Positions 12,600 to 23,959 of a stretch of DNA of 64,000 bases are shown here, piece after piece. The stretch's first letter is position 1; the number at the start of each line of letters is the position of its first letter. Below the pieces are notes generated by a model. It was not told where the DNA came from and did no database searches. It saw only the letters and a program-made list of their open reading frames with translations. Origin of the DNA: Xestospongia bergquistia (taxonomy: Eukaryota > Porifera > Demospongiae > Haplosclerida > Petrosiidae); NCBI GenBank assembly GCA_963965975.1, contig OZ014411.1:11601501-11665500 (forward strand), written 5' to 3'. The position numbers and the translations under genes were made by a program.

Positions 12600-14390
12600 C
12601 TTACTAGAAGAATACAATATGTGCTTTGACACAGTACGCTCAATTGTTTACTTAGTAAGAGGAAATGGTTATTCTTAATTGTTTGCTTAGTATTTTCCAG
12701 ACAATACATAGTTGTACTATGGCATTTTATTGATTTGTATGAGTTCTGTATATAATATACTATACATACTTCTGTAATAAATATATACAAACAATACTAA
12801 TTAAGAGTCAGTGATGATTTGTTGTACATTTAACAGTATGTGTGTTGAACAATCATTGACTGATCATCAGGATATAGTATGTGTGTTTTGTATGTGCTTG
12901 TTGTATTGCTATAATGGTTTCAATATCCTTATTAGCTTACACACATCCTGTCCAAATATAGTTTGAAAATATTAGGTCAGTTAGTGTTTTTAGTCGTTGT
13001 TTTGTTGTTTGTAGTCACATCAAACAAACAAATGTTTTAAAAGCTTTCTATTATAAAATGAACCTGGTATGACTTAAGGCTTTCATAACAAAGGCTTTTC
13101 AGTAGTAAATTTCCACCACACTATGTGACCTACATTTGATAGTTTCTATACCAGATATTTTAAACTGACTCTGTTAGTTATTGCAAATATCACATTTTTA
13201 ATAAGTATCCAAGTAAATTGTTAAACAAATGGCTACACAGCACCAAGCTGTTGTTTGTCTAATTGTGATTTACTTTGTTTGTTGGTATTATACTATTGTA
13301 CATGTAATAATAAAATGGAATACTACAAAGAAGGATGCAATCATAAAATTACTCTGAATGTAACTACATTTCACATAATGGTTACATTACATAGACATAT
13401 AAGTCAAAATTACTATTAGTTTTTTCTATTTTAGTGAAGTTATTTATAAAAAAATTTTTAAAATAATACGATGATTGATAATGAATTTTTTTCCATTATA
13501 TAGGGCACTCCTCCAGTTGGTTAATATATTAGTATTTTTGTATATTGTTGTACTACTTGACATGTGCTGCAACTATATATCATGTTGTTTTTAAATAACA
13601 ATAATTTAATGTAGTTTTTATCTCTACCTTTTTTAGTGAGCTATACAAATTTATCAACTATTTTTGCAAAATTACCTTAATTTTTGAATTGATTTTTTCC
13701 GGTATATACGTACACAAGACATACTAGTAAATTCAATTATCCAGTCTTATGTTAAGCCTTGAAATGGTCAGAATTCTGCATACTATTAGTGAATAATATA
13801 ATTCTTTTGTCAACTTTTGCATACTAAGTAACATTAGTTACAATGCAGCCTATAATTCTTGTGGGAGCAATAAGACTGTCAATTTTTAAAAAAATAGTAT
13901 AACAAGTGGAGTAAATGTATAAACACTTAAATTATTGGTATGCATATTGTCTTTGCTCCTTAGTATTTATGCTAAATCCATAATAGTATTAGATCAAACA
14001 CTAAATTAATGGTCTTTTCATACTAAATTCTGTTCAATAGCAAATTCTCAAACCACATTATGTAATTTGCATTCAATAGGTTCTATACTAGATATTTTAA
14101 AGCAGACTCTGTGATAAATTACTTATTTGCAAATATCACATTTTCACTAAATAATAGTTATTAAACAAATAGCTGCAGAGGATAAAGCTGTTGTTTATTT
14201 TTTTGTGAAATGTCACATATCTTGATAATTATCAAATTAATTAACTATTAATAAAGTGGCTACACAGTACCAAGTTGGTGCTTGTTTTTGTAAGCTTGAG
14301 TTAGTGGACTTCAATGTAAACAAATAGAATAGAAAAAAATGTTAATTAAAGTAAAGAAGAAACTAGAACAAGCTATAGATTATTGGGAAC
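12600..14390. other. 5' flank of receptor A; paralogous to 22.63-23.95 kb and 29.73-30.65 kb
   Basis: No gene seen. The stretch aligns by eye with the upstream flanks of copies B and C (for example AACAAATGTTTTAAAAGCTT and GTATTTGTATATTGTTGTAC-like segments recur), showing that the duplicated unit includes the probable promoter side. Two internally similar sub-blocks (around 13,200-13,300 and 14,040-14,280, both with CAAGCTG/AAGCTG TTGTTTG-like text) suggest an older local duplication. Confidence 0.5.
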
Positions 14391-15400
14391 AGTCAAAGTT
14401 AACAAGCAAATTTTACCATTGAGCTTGATCTCTCACATGTACTATGTGGACTTTCTGTAAAAACAAAAGTATTCAATTCGGGATTTCCTGGTATAATATT
14501 GTGATCATGCGTTTAGTTATTAGTTGGAGCAATAACATTACATTGATCCTGATTGTTGGAGGAGCTCCTAGTTCATTCCATCCTCTACTTCACATCAGAG
14601 CTAACACATGAGGATCGATCCCTAATATCAATTGGCAATCATGATATTACATTAGCTGACTTAAATTATAACACTTACTAGTGTTCAATGTAACCAGCCT
14701 GGTAACTATACACTTACTTTTTGTAAAGATGCTGAATTAACAAAAATGATTAATTCTTTTACTACATTCAATAACAAGAAGTAATTTTGCTACTTTAACC
14801 CTTCTAAGATGAACTGCTGATTCCATTGCATTGCAGGCCTGCTTCTTACCTTTAATGGCATTTGTATTATACAGGAAGTTGACTTTTTGTACAGCACAGG
14901 AAGAAACACAATCTCCATAAAACACTTTTAATATATTACTTGGATTTGTGTCTATTTATCTATAAATTCATACAATAATGACGATCAATAATCCTTATAG
15001 GTAGATTCAAGGGAATTGGCAGTAAGTCCCTTGAACCACCTATAAATAACTTTATCTCCAAGTAAGTTGGACTATCCTGAAGAGTGAGTGATACTAACAT
15101 TATATTTGATGTGCTGCTGGCCTAGTAGGGTTTAATATTAAGGAGTTAGAAAGGTAAGTGACAAATGACACAATCATATTATGTCCACTTTTGTAAATTG
15201 TTATTATTAATTATTAGCAATTTTGCAATTATGATAACGCAGTGTTTGTCTTCGTTAACAAATTTATAATCATTATAATTCAACAGGGTAAATTTATAAT
15301 GTTCATATAGAAGTCATATTTTGTAACAACCAATGGCCATTTTATTATAATCACATATAATACCATATATAAACATACTTCTATCATCTGATGCACTAAC
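14391..15400. repeat. Duplicated block, paralogous to 36.12-37.06 kb
   Basis: Same-order similarity to 36,120-37,060: TATGTGGACTTTCTGT, ACAAAAGTATTCGATT-like text, TTGGAGGAG, CTAGTGTTCAATGTAACCAG and GAAGTCATATTTTGTAACAA occur in both. Within it, + strand SVQCNQPGNYTLTFC (~14,690; SVQCNQTGNFTLTVC at the other copy) is conserved as peptide and may be an exon remnant of an extracellular protein. Stops nearby and lack of context prevent a gene call. Confidence 0.5.
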
Positions 15401-15502
15401 AACCTCATCAGTTGTTAATCATTGTCTTAATGTTCTACATTATCATTTAGTTCAGTACTTACCATCATTACATATAATATTAACAATATATAGTATACTT
15501 AC

Positions 15503-16563
15503 CACTGCAGGATCTATGTGATAATAAATAGACCATCTATTATAAGAAGTATGCTCTTCATTGAAATCTAATTCAATATAATCATCACTATCTTGAAATG
15601 TGAACAAGAAACTTGCATCGTTTTTTGTATTAGCAGGAAGAGAGGTCTTTATATACTATGTATATTGAAGGACTAAGTACATAAATACAACATAGCTATT
15701 TACTTACCTCTAGTAAAGCATTAAGATGTTCATACACTATAAAGTACATTAACCATTCTCTGTTCATGTTTCATATATCACTTGACCTATATACTTTTCA
15801 TTAGAAGATAATCTAACAAGAGATTCACCATAAGATATAACAACATTACATATAGTTAATAATACAATGTACCTGCATGATACAAAATATTGTTCACTAG
15901 ATCCAGCAGGTTGGGGACGAGGTTCTAAACTAGATCCAGCAACAGTCTCATCAGATAGCATGTTAACTGGATACTCATCTATAGTAATGATAAGGAGATA
16001 CATACATAGTTTAATTTTCTATAATGTAATGTACCTTGACTATTTATTGAGAATAAATAAGTTATAGTAGGTTAAGGTTTTAAACTAGATGCAGTTTGTG
16101 TTTCTACAATGATGGGTTTACTAACTGATGAGGAGGATTTGGTTATGTCTACAATTTGTTGGTGTGTTACTGTCGAGTAATCTAAAACAGAATTAATAAC
16201 TTCAAATAATATAGTTTAGCTAAATTACCATTTGTTGGTTTGATTTGAATGTTACTACTACAAATGGAATCTGTTTTTTCTGTAGTATCAGGTAAACATG
16301 AAATTGGCTTGTTGTTATGTCCTCCTTCTCCTAGTTGAAATAGGTATGGGAGTTCATGTCAAGTTTTTATTGAATTCTCAAGTCTTCACTGAAAGCTCTG
16401 CTTTTTTTAAAGGTTTTTCAGACTTTTAAAGCTTTTTGTTCATTTCCTTTTGACAGTATTCTTAAGAAGTACAGAAGTTTTGCTACTGTCCACTATAGTT
16501 TGGTGGCTACCAATGCCTTGTTTGCTGAGTTAAAGCAGTTCGAAGCCACTTGCCTGGGTAACA

Positions 16564-16632
<69 letters not shown>

Positions 16633-16955
16633 ACAGACTACAGTAACCCTCGCTGTGCACCCACACGCAGCGAGGTTAATGATCTAAAACTGTCACTGTT
16701 GTTATATTTGCCCATCTCAGTAACCTTTGACTAACTGCTAGACATGTTTGAGCTTCAGCTGTCTGTATGCTAAATCCATGATCTGAGATTGATTTTTGTA
16801 TTGTTTGTAGTATCCTTCCTGTAAGTAACACATAAATAAGATCATCATGATTAATTATAAAAAACACCTGGTGGTGATTGAATATCATTAACAATCTGAA
16901 AACATTTATGAAGATGACACTCGGAAGGAGAGGATCTGTTCACTTCATTGTTATA
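15503..16955 (-). CDS. Unrecognised multi-exon gene with tyrosine-containing acidic region
   Basis: Phase-consistent exons on the minus strand: 16330-16229, 16181-16086, 15978-15873, 15759-15708 and 15646-15503, all with GT-AG borders and introns of 44-107 bp. They read, in order, NNKPISCLPDTTEKTDS...; DYSTVTHQQIVDIT...; NEYPVNMLSDETVAGSS...EQYFVSC; REWLMYFIVYEHLNALLE; and TSLPANTKNDASFLF...DDYIELDFNEEHTSYN. Two upstream exons (about 16,955-16,868 and 16,818-16,676) carry SPSECHLHKCFQIVNDIQ and TIQKSISDHGFSIQTAEAQT, but their connection to the rest is not in phase as drawn, so an exon may be missing near the CA repeat. Both ends are undefined. DYSTV and DEYPVNML would suit a signalling tail, which is inference. 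No family recognised. Confidence 0.55.
16561..16631. repeat. (AC)n microsatellite
   Basis: Uninterrupted AC dinucleotide repeat of about 70 bases between exon candidates of the unrecognised minus-strand gene. Confidence 0.95.
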
Positions 16956-18050
16956 GCATGTATGTTACAACATATCTAAAACTACACTATTTATCTGTAA
17001 TATATACAATATGATAGTGATCAAATCCTTATAACCTAAGCCAAGAGTTTTGCATTGTATAGCATGATCTACACATGGAAACACAACTTTATTGTTTTGT
17101 TACACTACATCACTTATTATACTGTCTACTGTGCTTAAGTTGACAGTTGACACCTGTTAATTAATGTTTATGTAAAAGATTGTAGAGTTAGAAGATGGCT
17201 ATATGGCAGAGTAACAAAGATATATGTAATGCCAACCAGCATTTTCTAGAACCATACATCTTTCAATGTTGTAATGTTAATTTCAATAAGAGAGAGGACA
17301 GTCAGAATATGGACAAGTGTATTGTTCTTTTCACTTTAACTCTTTTATAAGAGACTAACAATATCCATTGCTATCCATCTGAATGGTTTAAAGAGGCAGG
17401 GGAATTAGAGGGTTTTTTGAGATTTCCTGGTTATGGCATTTTGAAAAATGGTGCATTCTCAACTGTATTCTTCAACATCTTAAATATATTGGATCAATAG
17501 ATTCTGCTTAAAGTACTTTCTGGGTATTCTACTTGTCTAGATAACCTGTTAAATGGATTTAATTTAGCTTGAGGACTATTGTAACAGTAAGTAAAAATAT
17601 TTAGAGATACCTGTTGTTGTCATGAGCCTCATGCTATAGTAAGTGTTACATAAGCTATTCGTCTATGTCTACAAAGTATGCAGTCTAGCAGAGAACTCTC
17701 TCTTGCAAAGCATGACTATCAAGCTATTATGGTTAAACTTTTGTCACTTGCCACGCATGTGATTTTTAACATCTTTATTTGCATTTAAAATAGCTATGAT
17801 TATAAATGAGTCATAATTCTTTTATTTAGTTATTTATCATCCAGTGTCAGTATGGCCAATTAAAAGCACTCAGTATAATTCAGCTATTCAGCCAGGTTTC
17901 AAGGTTTTATCATCATATTAATAATTTAGCTATTAATAAATGCAATATTTAATTTAATTTCACTCTCTTTTTCTCTCTAATTATTTAATAGTATTGAGTG
18001 CATGAATGTTGCAATAAAGTTCTGTACTCTAGTGATTTTAATACATTGCT
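16956..18050 (+). pseudogene. Decayed coding remnant 3' of receptor gene B (paralogous to 8.27-9.18 kb)
   Basis: From about 17,130 the sequence matches 8,270-9,181. Readable peptides include EWFKEAGELEGFLRF then GYGILKNGAFSTVFFNIL (~17,375-17,480) and SSRELSLAKHDYQAIMVKL (~17,690-17,740), broken by stops. The first 170 bases hold nothing recognised. The coding-like pieces are on the strand opposite to the receptor genes. Confidence 0.45.
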
Positions 18051-18077
18051 TCAATTGTCAACTGTAGAGTAAATCTC

Positions 18078-21000
18078 TCAATAATCTTGTTGCTGACTTG
18101 TTTGGTTTATAGCTGGTTGAAATACAGCTTTGATCTGGGAGTATTGACCATTTGTAGTCATGGGAAGTGTAGGACTGGCTGATCTCAATAAAGTATTATA
18201 TGTAGAATCATTTGGTAGTATATCCAGTTCAGTAATAGGTTTGGATTCCCTTGGATGGTCACTTGTATCTTGCATTTCATAACAGTTTTCAGATTCACTA
18301 ATATAGTTTTCATCCTTTTTATCAACTGTTGCATATGGATACTCTTTTCTTCCTGTTTGTTCAGTAGAGCCATATAGTTCATTAATCAAAGTACATGAAT
18401 AAGCATCTTTATTATGAAAAACAACAACATCCTGATAATTTGGATTGCTGAGAATGATATTATCTGATGCGACTTCCCTATAGTGAATGAGAGTTATATA
18501 TACATAAATAGTAATAGCTTACTTATTGTTACAGTCATGTAGTTTCATCTTCTTTCTCCTAAGAGTGAAAAAGACACAGACTGCTATAATGCATATTGTA
18601 ATAACCACAACTGCTCCAAGTACAAATCCTATGACCCCACCTATAATAGGTGATACTTTACAGTCCATTTCTTTAATATTAGGCATAACAATTACAGTCT
18701 CTCTGATCTGAACTGTTGTCAATAATTTTTTAGCTGTTGTTGTTGTCAATAATATTAGTGAAGAGAATGGAGTTTCTTTTGTAATTTGTTGAATAGTGGA
18801 TGGAGTTGCTTGTACTTGGCTTTGATATATAGTACTTGACATTAAGTGTTCACACTGTGTTTCTGATGGGTACTCTGGACAGGACACTGGAGAGAAAAAA
18901 GATAATTATAGTTCATTACTAATTGGGAAAGCCTATTGTATTGATGACCATTAATATGAAATATAAAGAGTAATTATGAATTGTATCTTTTTGTAGAAAG
19001 ATAAGCCAAAAGCAATCTTTCTATATAGTGATTACAAAATGATATTTATAGCAATAGAGATTCTAATAAGAGTTAATATTTGTATGCCAAGTTAATTTCA
19101 TAGTAAAGAAACTCTTGCACTTTTCACAGCATAAGCTTATCTGGGAAATTTTGTGCAAAAATAACTGGCCATATAGCACTCTGCATATGTGGATATACAC
19201 ACTGTATGCATATACTACGAAAGCATACCATGCACTGTATATTACTATGATTTTCATATATTCAATCAAAAATGAAAACTTTAAGTGAAAATTGCTAAAT
19301 AAAGTTGGTTACAAGTCCAAAAGCATTGAGCAAAGTTAGTGATGATCGACTGGTCCTTAATAAATGATAATGTTCTATCCAAGCTTTCAATGTCAAAAAG
19401 AGCTGGGTGACTGGCCATTGGCTGAAGTAATGCAAGGACTATAGGCATATCATTCGGCCTAAGACTTCTTTTTCAATAGCTTCAAATCATACCATATACC
19501 GGAATTTATTGGCACGATAAAATTTGTTGGAATTGTAAAATTTTATAATTGACGAGATTAAATTGGATGAAGTTAGCACATGTCTTGTTACCACACCCAC
19601 TTTAATGAAATAAAATGGAGTCTAGTGTGTACGAAAGTGTATTGAATGATATTGTTGGAGAAAACTTGTTGTGTCCTCGTTGGACCAGTGATTACTGGAG
19701 TGCCAAATGTCCCATCCAAATGGAAAATCAACAACTAGATGACACCTTTTTGTCATACCTAAAGTTGAGGTGGCAGATACTTTCCACTACTGGTTGCTGC
19801 CAAAAAAGCTGTTATTTCTTGTTTGTCATCACTTCCAACAATAGAAACGACTTTTTCTCCAGCGAGATTCATGGTCCATTCACTTGTTGGGACAATCTTA
19901 GTCCAGTCTGGTCCCAATTAATGATTAAATCTGGTGGAATATCGTTCATAATAAACTCTGGAGCAATATCAGCCACAAAATGTTCTTTCAACTCTTGAAA
20001 TTCAGCTACTAGAACCTTTCCTGCATTAGATACCTTTCTCTTAATGAATCCCATACGCTTCAACGATGACTCTGCCCAATCTTTACCAATGCAAAGATCA
20101 CCACCCTGTTTCTGAAGTTTCCCAGGATATCGAGCAGTAATAATTCCTTCTGCAGCTGCTAAAGTGATGGCAGTATTGACAACTCCACCAGCTGTCCTTA
20201 ATGATACTATATAATCTTTAATTGCTTGATCTAGTTCTGCACCAACAAGAAGTGGCCTTCCTTGTGGTTTTGATGGTAAAGATTTCATTGGTTTGCCTGT
20301 AACCTTCTGTTTATCAAGTTGTTGTAGGTATTCACCCCTCAAACGCCTTACTGTAGCTTCTGGATTATTCCTCTTCCAGTGCTGTGAAAAAAATCTATTT
20401 GCTCTTTTGGTGCCATTTTCTGCAGCATATTTCCCAATTCTGGCTCTCTCTGTACTAGTGTAGGTAGCATATTTTCCATACATTTGGGCTCAGTAGCCTC
20501 TTTATTTTTTCAACTAGTTCATCTGCCTGTTTGACCTCTTCTTTGGTGAGGCTAGATGATATCTCAGTAGTCTGACTATGCTTAAAATAATCATATATAT
20601 GAGACATACCAGAGGACATTCTTTCACATGTACAGATTAAAATTGTGACATGGTGACTATGTGATAATTTTGACTGTTATTTAATTTGGCGATTTTCTGA
20701 AATTCACCAAATTTTATCGGTCGCCAATAAATCCCGATGTACGGTACTTTCTTAGAATTAGAATGAGTTTCTTTATTGGCTTTGATTCAGATTACCATTC
20801 CACATATTGGCGTCATTTTCCTTCACAGCTATTAAGCTTCAAAGAAAGCAAAAGGTCTAGCAATACACTGCAATGTTCTAGCAATGCAACAAGGAAAATG
20901 AAAGTGCAGACAGTTCCACCTACAATTAGATAGTGTGGCTAGCTTCATCCCAGACAATACCATCTATCCAAACTGCTTTGTATTATTATAGCATACCTAC

Positions 21001-22596
21001 TTGTGCTGTATCTGATTTACAATCACTTACATGAGAGTGAATATGGCATGTGACTGTAAACTAGATACAACATTCCTAGGCATGCTATGCTAATTATATA
21101 CAGTAACCTATATATGGATGTGTTTGTGTAATATGAGTTATTTTTATGCATTTTTATCATGTTTCATGAGTTGATGTTACTACTACAGGTTTTTTTATGT
21201 AGTGTCTATGTAAATCATCACAAGACTGATATTTTGTACATGGGAAAGTACATATATTCCACATAATAGACAAAGTTAGTTTACCTTGTTCCACATTATT
21301 GAATAAAGTAACATTTTGGCAGACATCTTGACTTGTTCCTATCTCGCTAGTTACACTAATACAACATGTGTATTTGGTACTGGCAGTAAATCCATCAATG
21401 ATTATCTCCTGTGTGGTTAGTATAATATCTGATATTGTGAATATAATATGATCTTTGATATCACTTCTATTAAGGCAAGTAATATTTAAAAGAGTGGGAA
21501 CATCTTGAGTTGGATAGGATAACTGCCATTTTACCATTATTGTAGTTGAGTTAAGAGGCCATGCATAAAATATCTCTGGTGAACGAGGAAGACCTTTGTG
21601 TAGGAATTGTAAATAAAATTTTCAGTAATCGATAATTTATATGTTTCTTACAAGATAGTCTGGGTACACTTTGACATATGTATAGAGAAAGTGGCATCGC
21701 AGCTTTAAAGCAATCATTTAACAAGTCTTCTCTACCAGAGCAGTAAAAATGACCTGGAAAATATGCTGGGATATTTGGTGACGGTTCCACATGTGTAATT
21801 TGAGCATCTAATTTTAAGATCAATAGATAATAAAAATCAAAATTTTATTAAACAAATGGACCTTGTTTTGAGTATCCTAACTGATTACAAGCCACAGCAG
21901 CATTATTGGTAGTCCAATAGTCTGCGCAGATACTTTTCCATGTACCAACATCACAATATTGCAAGATACCAGTTGTATTGTCTCTAATGATGTCACCTTG
22001 AGTACATGATGGTGACGCAGCTGTGAAGAGAAGTCAGTGATCTTTTATGGTATCATTTTATTGGTACCTGTTTTTCTGCATTGTACACTGGCATCAAAAT
22101 TACAAAGTTGTTGAGAATCACGAAATTGTGTGGCACATTCCACTAGTTTACTCTCATATCCAAAGCAGACAACATTGTATATTGTCGTGCTGGTGTGTAT
22201 AACACTACTATGAGAAGAACCTGTACTTGTTTTAATAATTATGATGTTTATAAGGGACAAATTACCTGTTGTTAGATATCCCATCTGTTTACAGGCTACA
22301 CGGGCATCAATGTTGTTCCACACAATTGAATAGTTTTGTTGTGCAAAGTTGTTTGGAAAAGAGTAGCATATTCCAGTCCAACTATTATTAAGACATATCT
22401 GTAATCTACCTTCAATATAATCATTTGTATTTAAAGTTATATTGGTTAGCCTTAAATCTTCCTCTGTGCACAGAGCATGTACTGTTAATGGAGAGAATAA
22501 ACAAGTACAATGATTGTTTATTAAATAACCTTGACTAGATACTGAGATATATATCAATATAATGTAGGATACCAATAGACTCTTTAGTAGATCCAT
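18078..22596 (-). CDS. SRCR-FN3 transmembrane receptor, copy B (tail truncated by nonsense change)
   Basis: Same eight-exon structure as copy A: 22596-22530, 22481-22266, 22220-22068, 22020-21862, 21807-21652, 21593-21285, 18886-18523, 18477-18078. Exon lengths 1-7 equal those of A (67, 216, 153, 159, 156, 309, 364). It encodes 607 residues: signal peptide, two SRCR-like domains, FN3, stalk, TM helix (GGVIGFVLGAVVVITICIIA) and tail with NPNY, YATV, STYNTL and YSQI. In the last exon the codon that is CGA in copy A is TGA (18,080-18,078), removing nine residues including the YREI/YSTV pair; the old stop would be at 18,051. An in-frame upstream ATG at 22,629 exists, but the start at 22,596 fits the signal peptide and paralogues. 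Intron 6 is enlarged by a DNA transposon. Probably expressed but altered in signalling; that is inference. Confidence 0.8.
19492..20744 (-). mobile_element. TIR DNA transposon (pogo/Tc1-like, TA target) with broken transposase, inside intron 6 of copy B
   Basis: Terminal inverted repeats: the left end starts CCATATACCGGAATTTATTGG and continues to CGATAAAATTTG; the reverse complement of the right end starts CCGTACATCGGGATTTATTG and continues to CGATAAAATTTG. TA dinucleotides flank both ends. The minus strand carries MSSGMSHIYDYF (from 20,620), a frame break, then a 204-codon frame (20,483-19,869) with RARIGKYAAENG (helix-turn-helix-like) and LIINWDQTGL, which resembles the first Asp motif of DDE transposases of the pogo/CENP-B group. 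Another frame break is followed by TMNLAGEKVVSIVGSDDKQ and a stop. Copies A and C lack it. Superfamily is moderately sure; TIRs and insertion are clear. Confidence 0.8.
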
Positions 22597-22629
22597 CTCA
22601 CTAGAAGAATACAGTATGAGGTATGACAC

Positions 22630-23950
22630 AGCAGCTCCTAGTAATTGTCTAAATGATTAGTATGCTTAATTGTTTACTGTTCAGTAGTCTCCAGACAATA
22701 CGTAGTTGTACTATCATTTCATTCATTTGTATAAGTTCTGTATATACTATACATACTTCTGTAATAACTGTATAGAAACAATACTAATTGGGTTAAGAGT
22801 CAAGGACCATTTGTTGTACAGTTAACAGTATCTTTGTTAAACAATAATTGGTTGATCAGCAGGATATAGTATGTATGATTTGTATGTGTTTGTTATATTG
22901 CTATAATGGTTTCAATATCCTTATTAGATCACACTTTCCTGCCCAAATATAGTTTGAAAATGTTAGGTCAGTTAGTGTTTGTTGTCGTTGTTTTATTGTA
23001 TTAGTCACATTAAACAAACAAATGTTTTAAAAGCTTTTTATTATGAAGTGAACCTGCTATGACTTAAGGCTTTCATAACAAAGGTTTTTCAATAGTAGAT
23101 TTCCACCACACTATATAATCTATATTTGATAGTTTCTATACCAGATATTTTTAAACTTACTCTGTTAGTTATTGCAAATATCACATTTTTAATAAGTATC
23201 TAAGTCTATTGTTAAACAAATTGCTGCACAGCACCAAGCTGTTGTTTGTCTAATTGTGACTTACTTTTGTTTGTTGGAATTAGTACTATTGTACATGTGA
23301 TAGTAAAATAGAATTCTACAAAAAAGGATGCAATCATAAAATTACTCTGTAACTCCATTTCATATATGGTTACAGAGACATATAGAGGATCTTAGTCAAA
23401 ATTATTATTATTTTTTTCTATTTTAGTGAAGTAATTTGAAAAAAGAAATTAAAATAATATGATGATTGATAATGAAATTTTTTCCATTTATAGGGTACTC
23501 CTCCAGGTTGTTAATATATTAGTATTATTATATATTGTTGTACTACTTGTCATGTGCTGCAACTATTATGTCATATCATATTGTTTTTGAAATAACAATA
23601 ATTTGATGTATTTCTAATCTAATTTTTTACTGACCTGTACATTAATTTCTCAACTATTTTTGTGAATTTAACTAAATTTTTGAAGTGAATTTTTCCAGTA
23701 CACAGGACATACTAGTAAATTCAATTATCTAGTCTTATATATATGTTAAGGCTTGAAATGGCCCTATATCCGAATTCTGCATACTATTATTAAATAATAA
23801 TATTCTTTTGTCAAATTTTACACACTAAATATTTATAATCAGCAGCCTATGATTTTTGTGGGAGCAAGAAGACTCTGTCAATTTTTTAAAAAAAATAATA
23901 GTTTGACAAGTGTAGTAAATTTATAAACACCTAAATTATTGGAGAAAGTG
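22630..23950. other. 5' flank of receptor B, paralogous to the flanks of A and C
   Basis: No gene recognised. Similar over most of its length to 12.6-14.0 kb. Contains the same AT-rich landmarks as the flank of A, so any shared promoter of the receptor family would lie here, but no element can be pinpointed. Confidence 0.5.
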
Positions 23951-23959
23951 CATACATAT

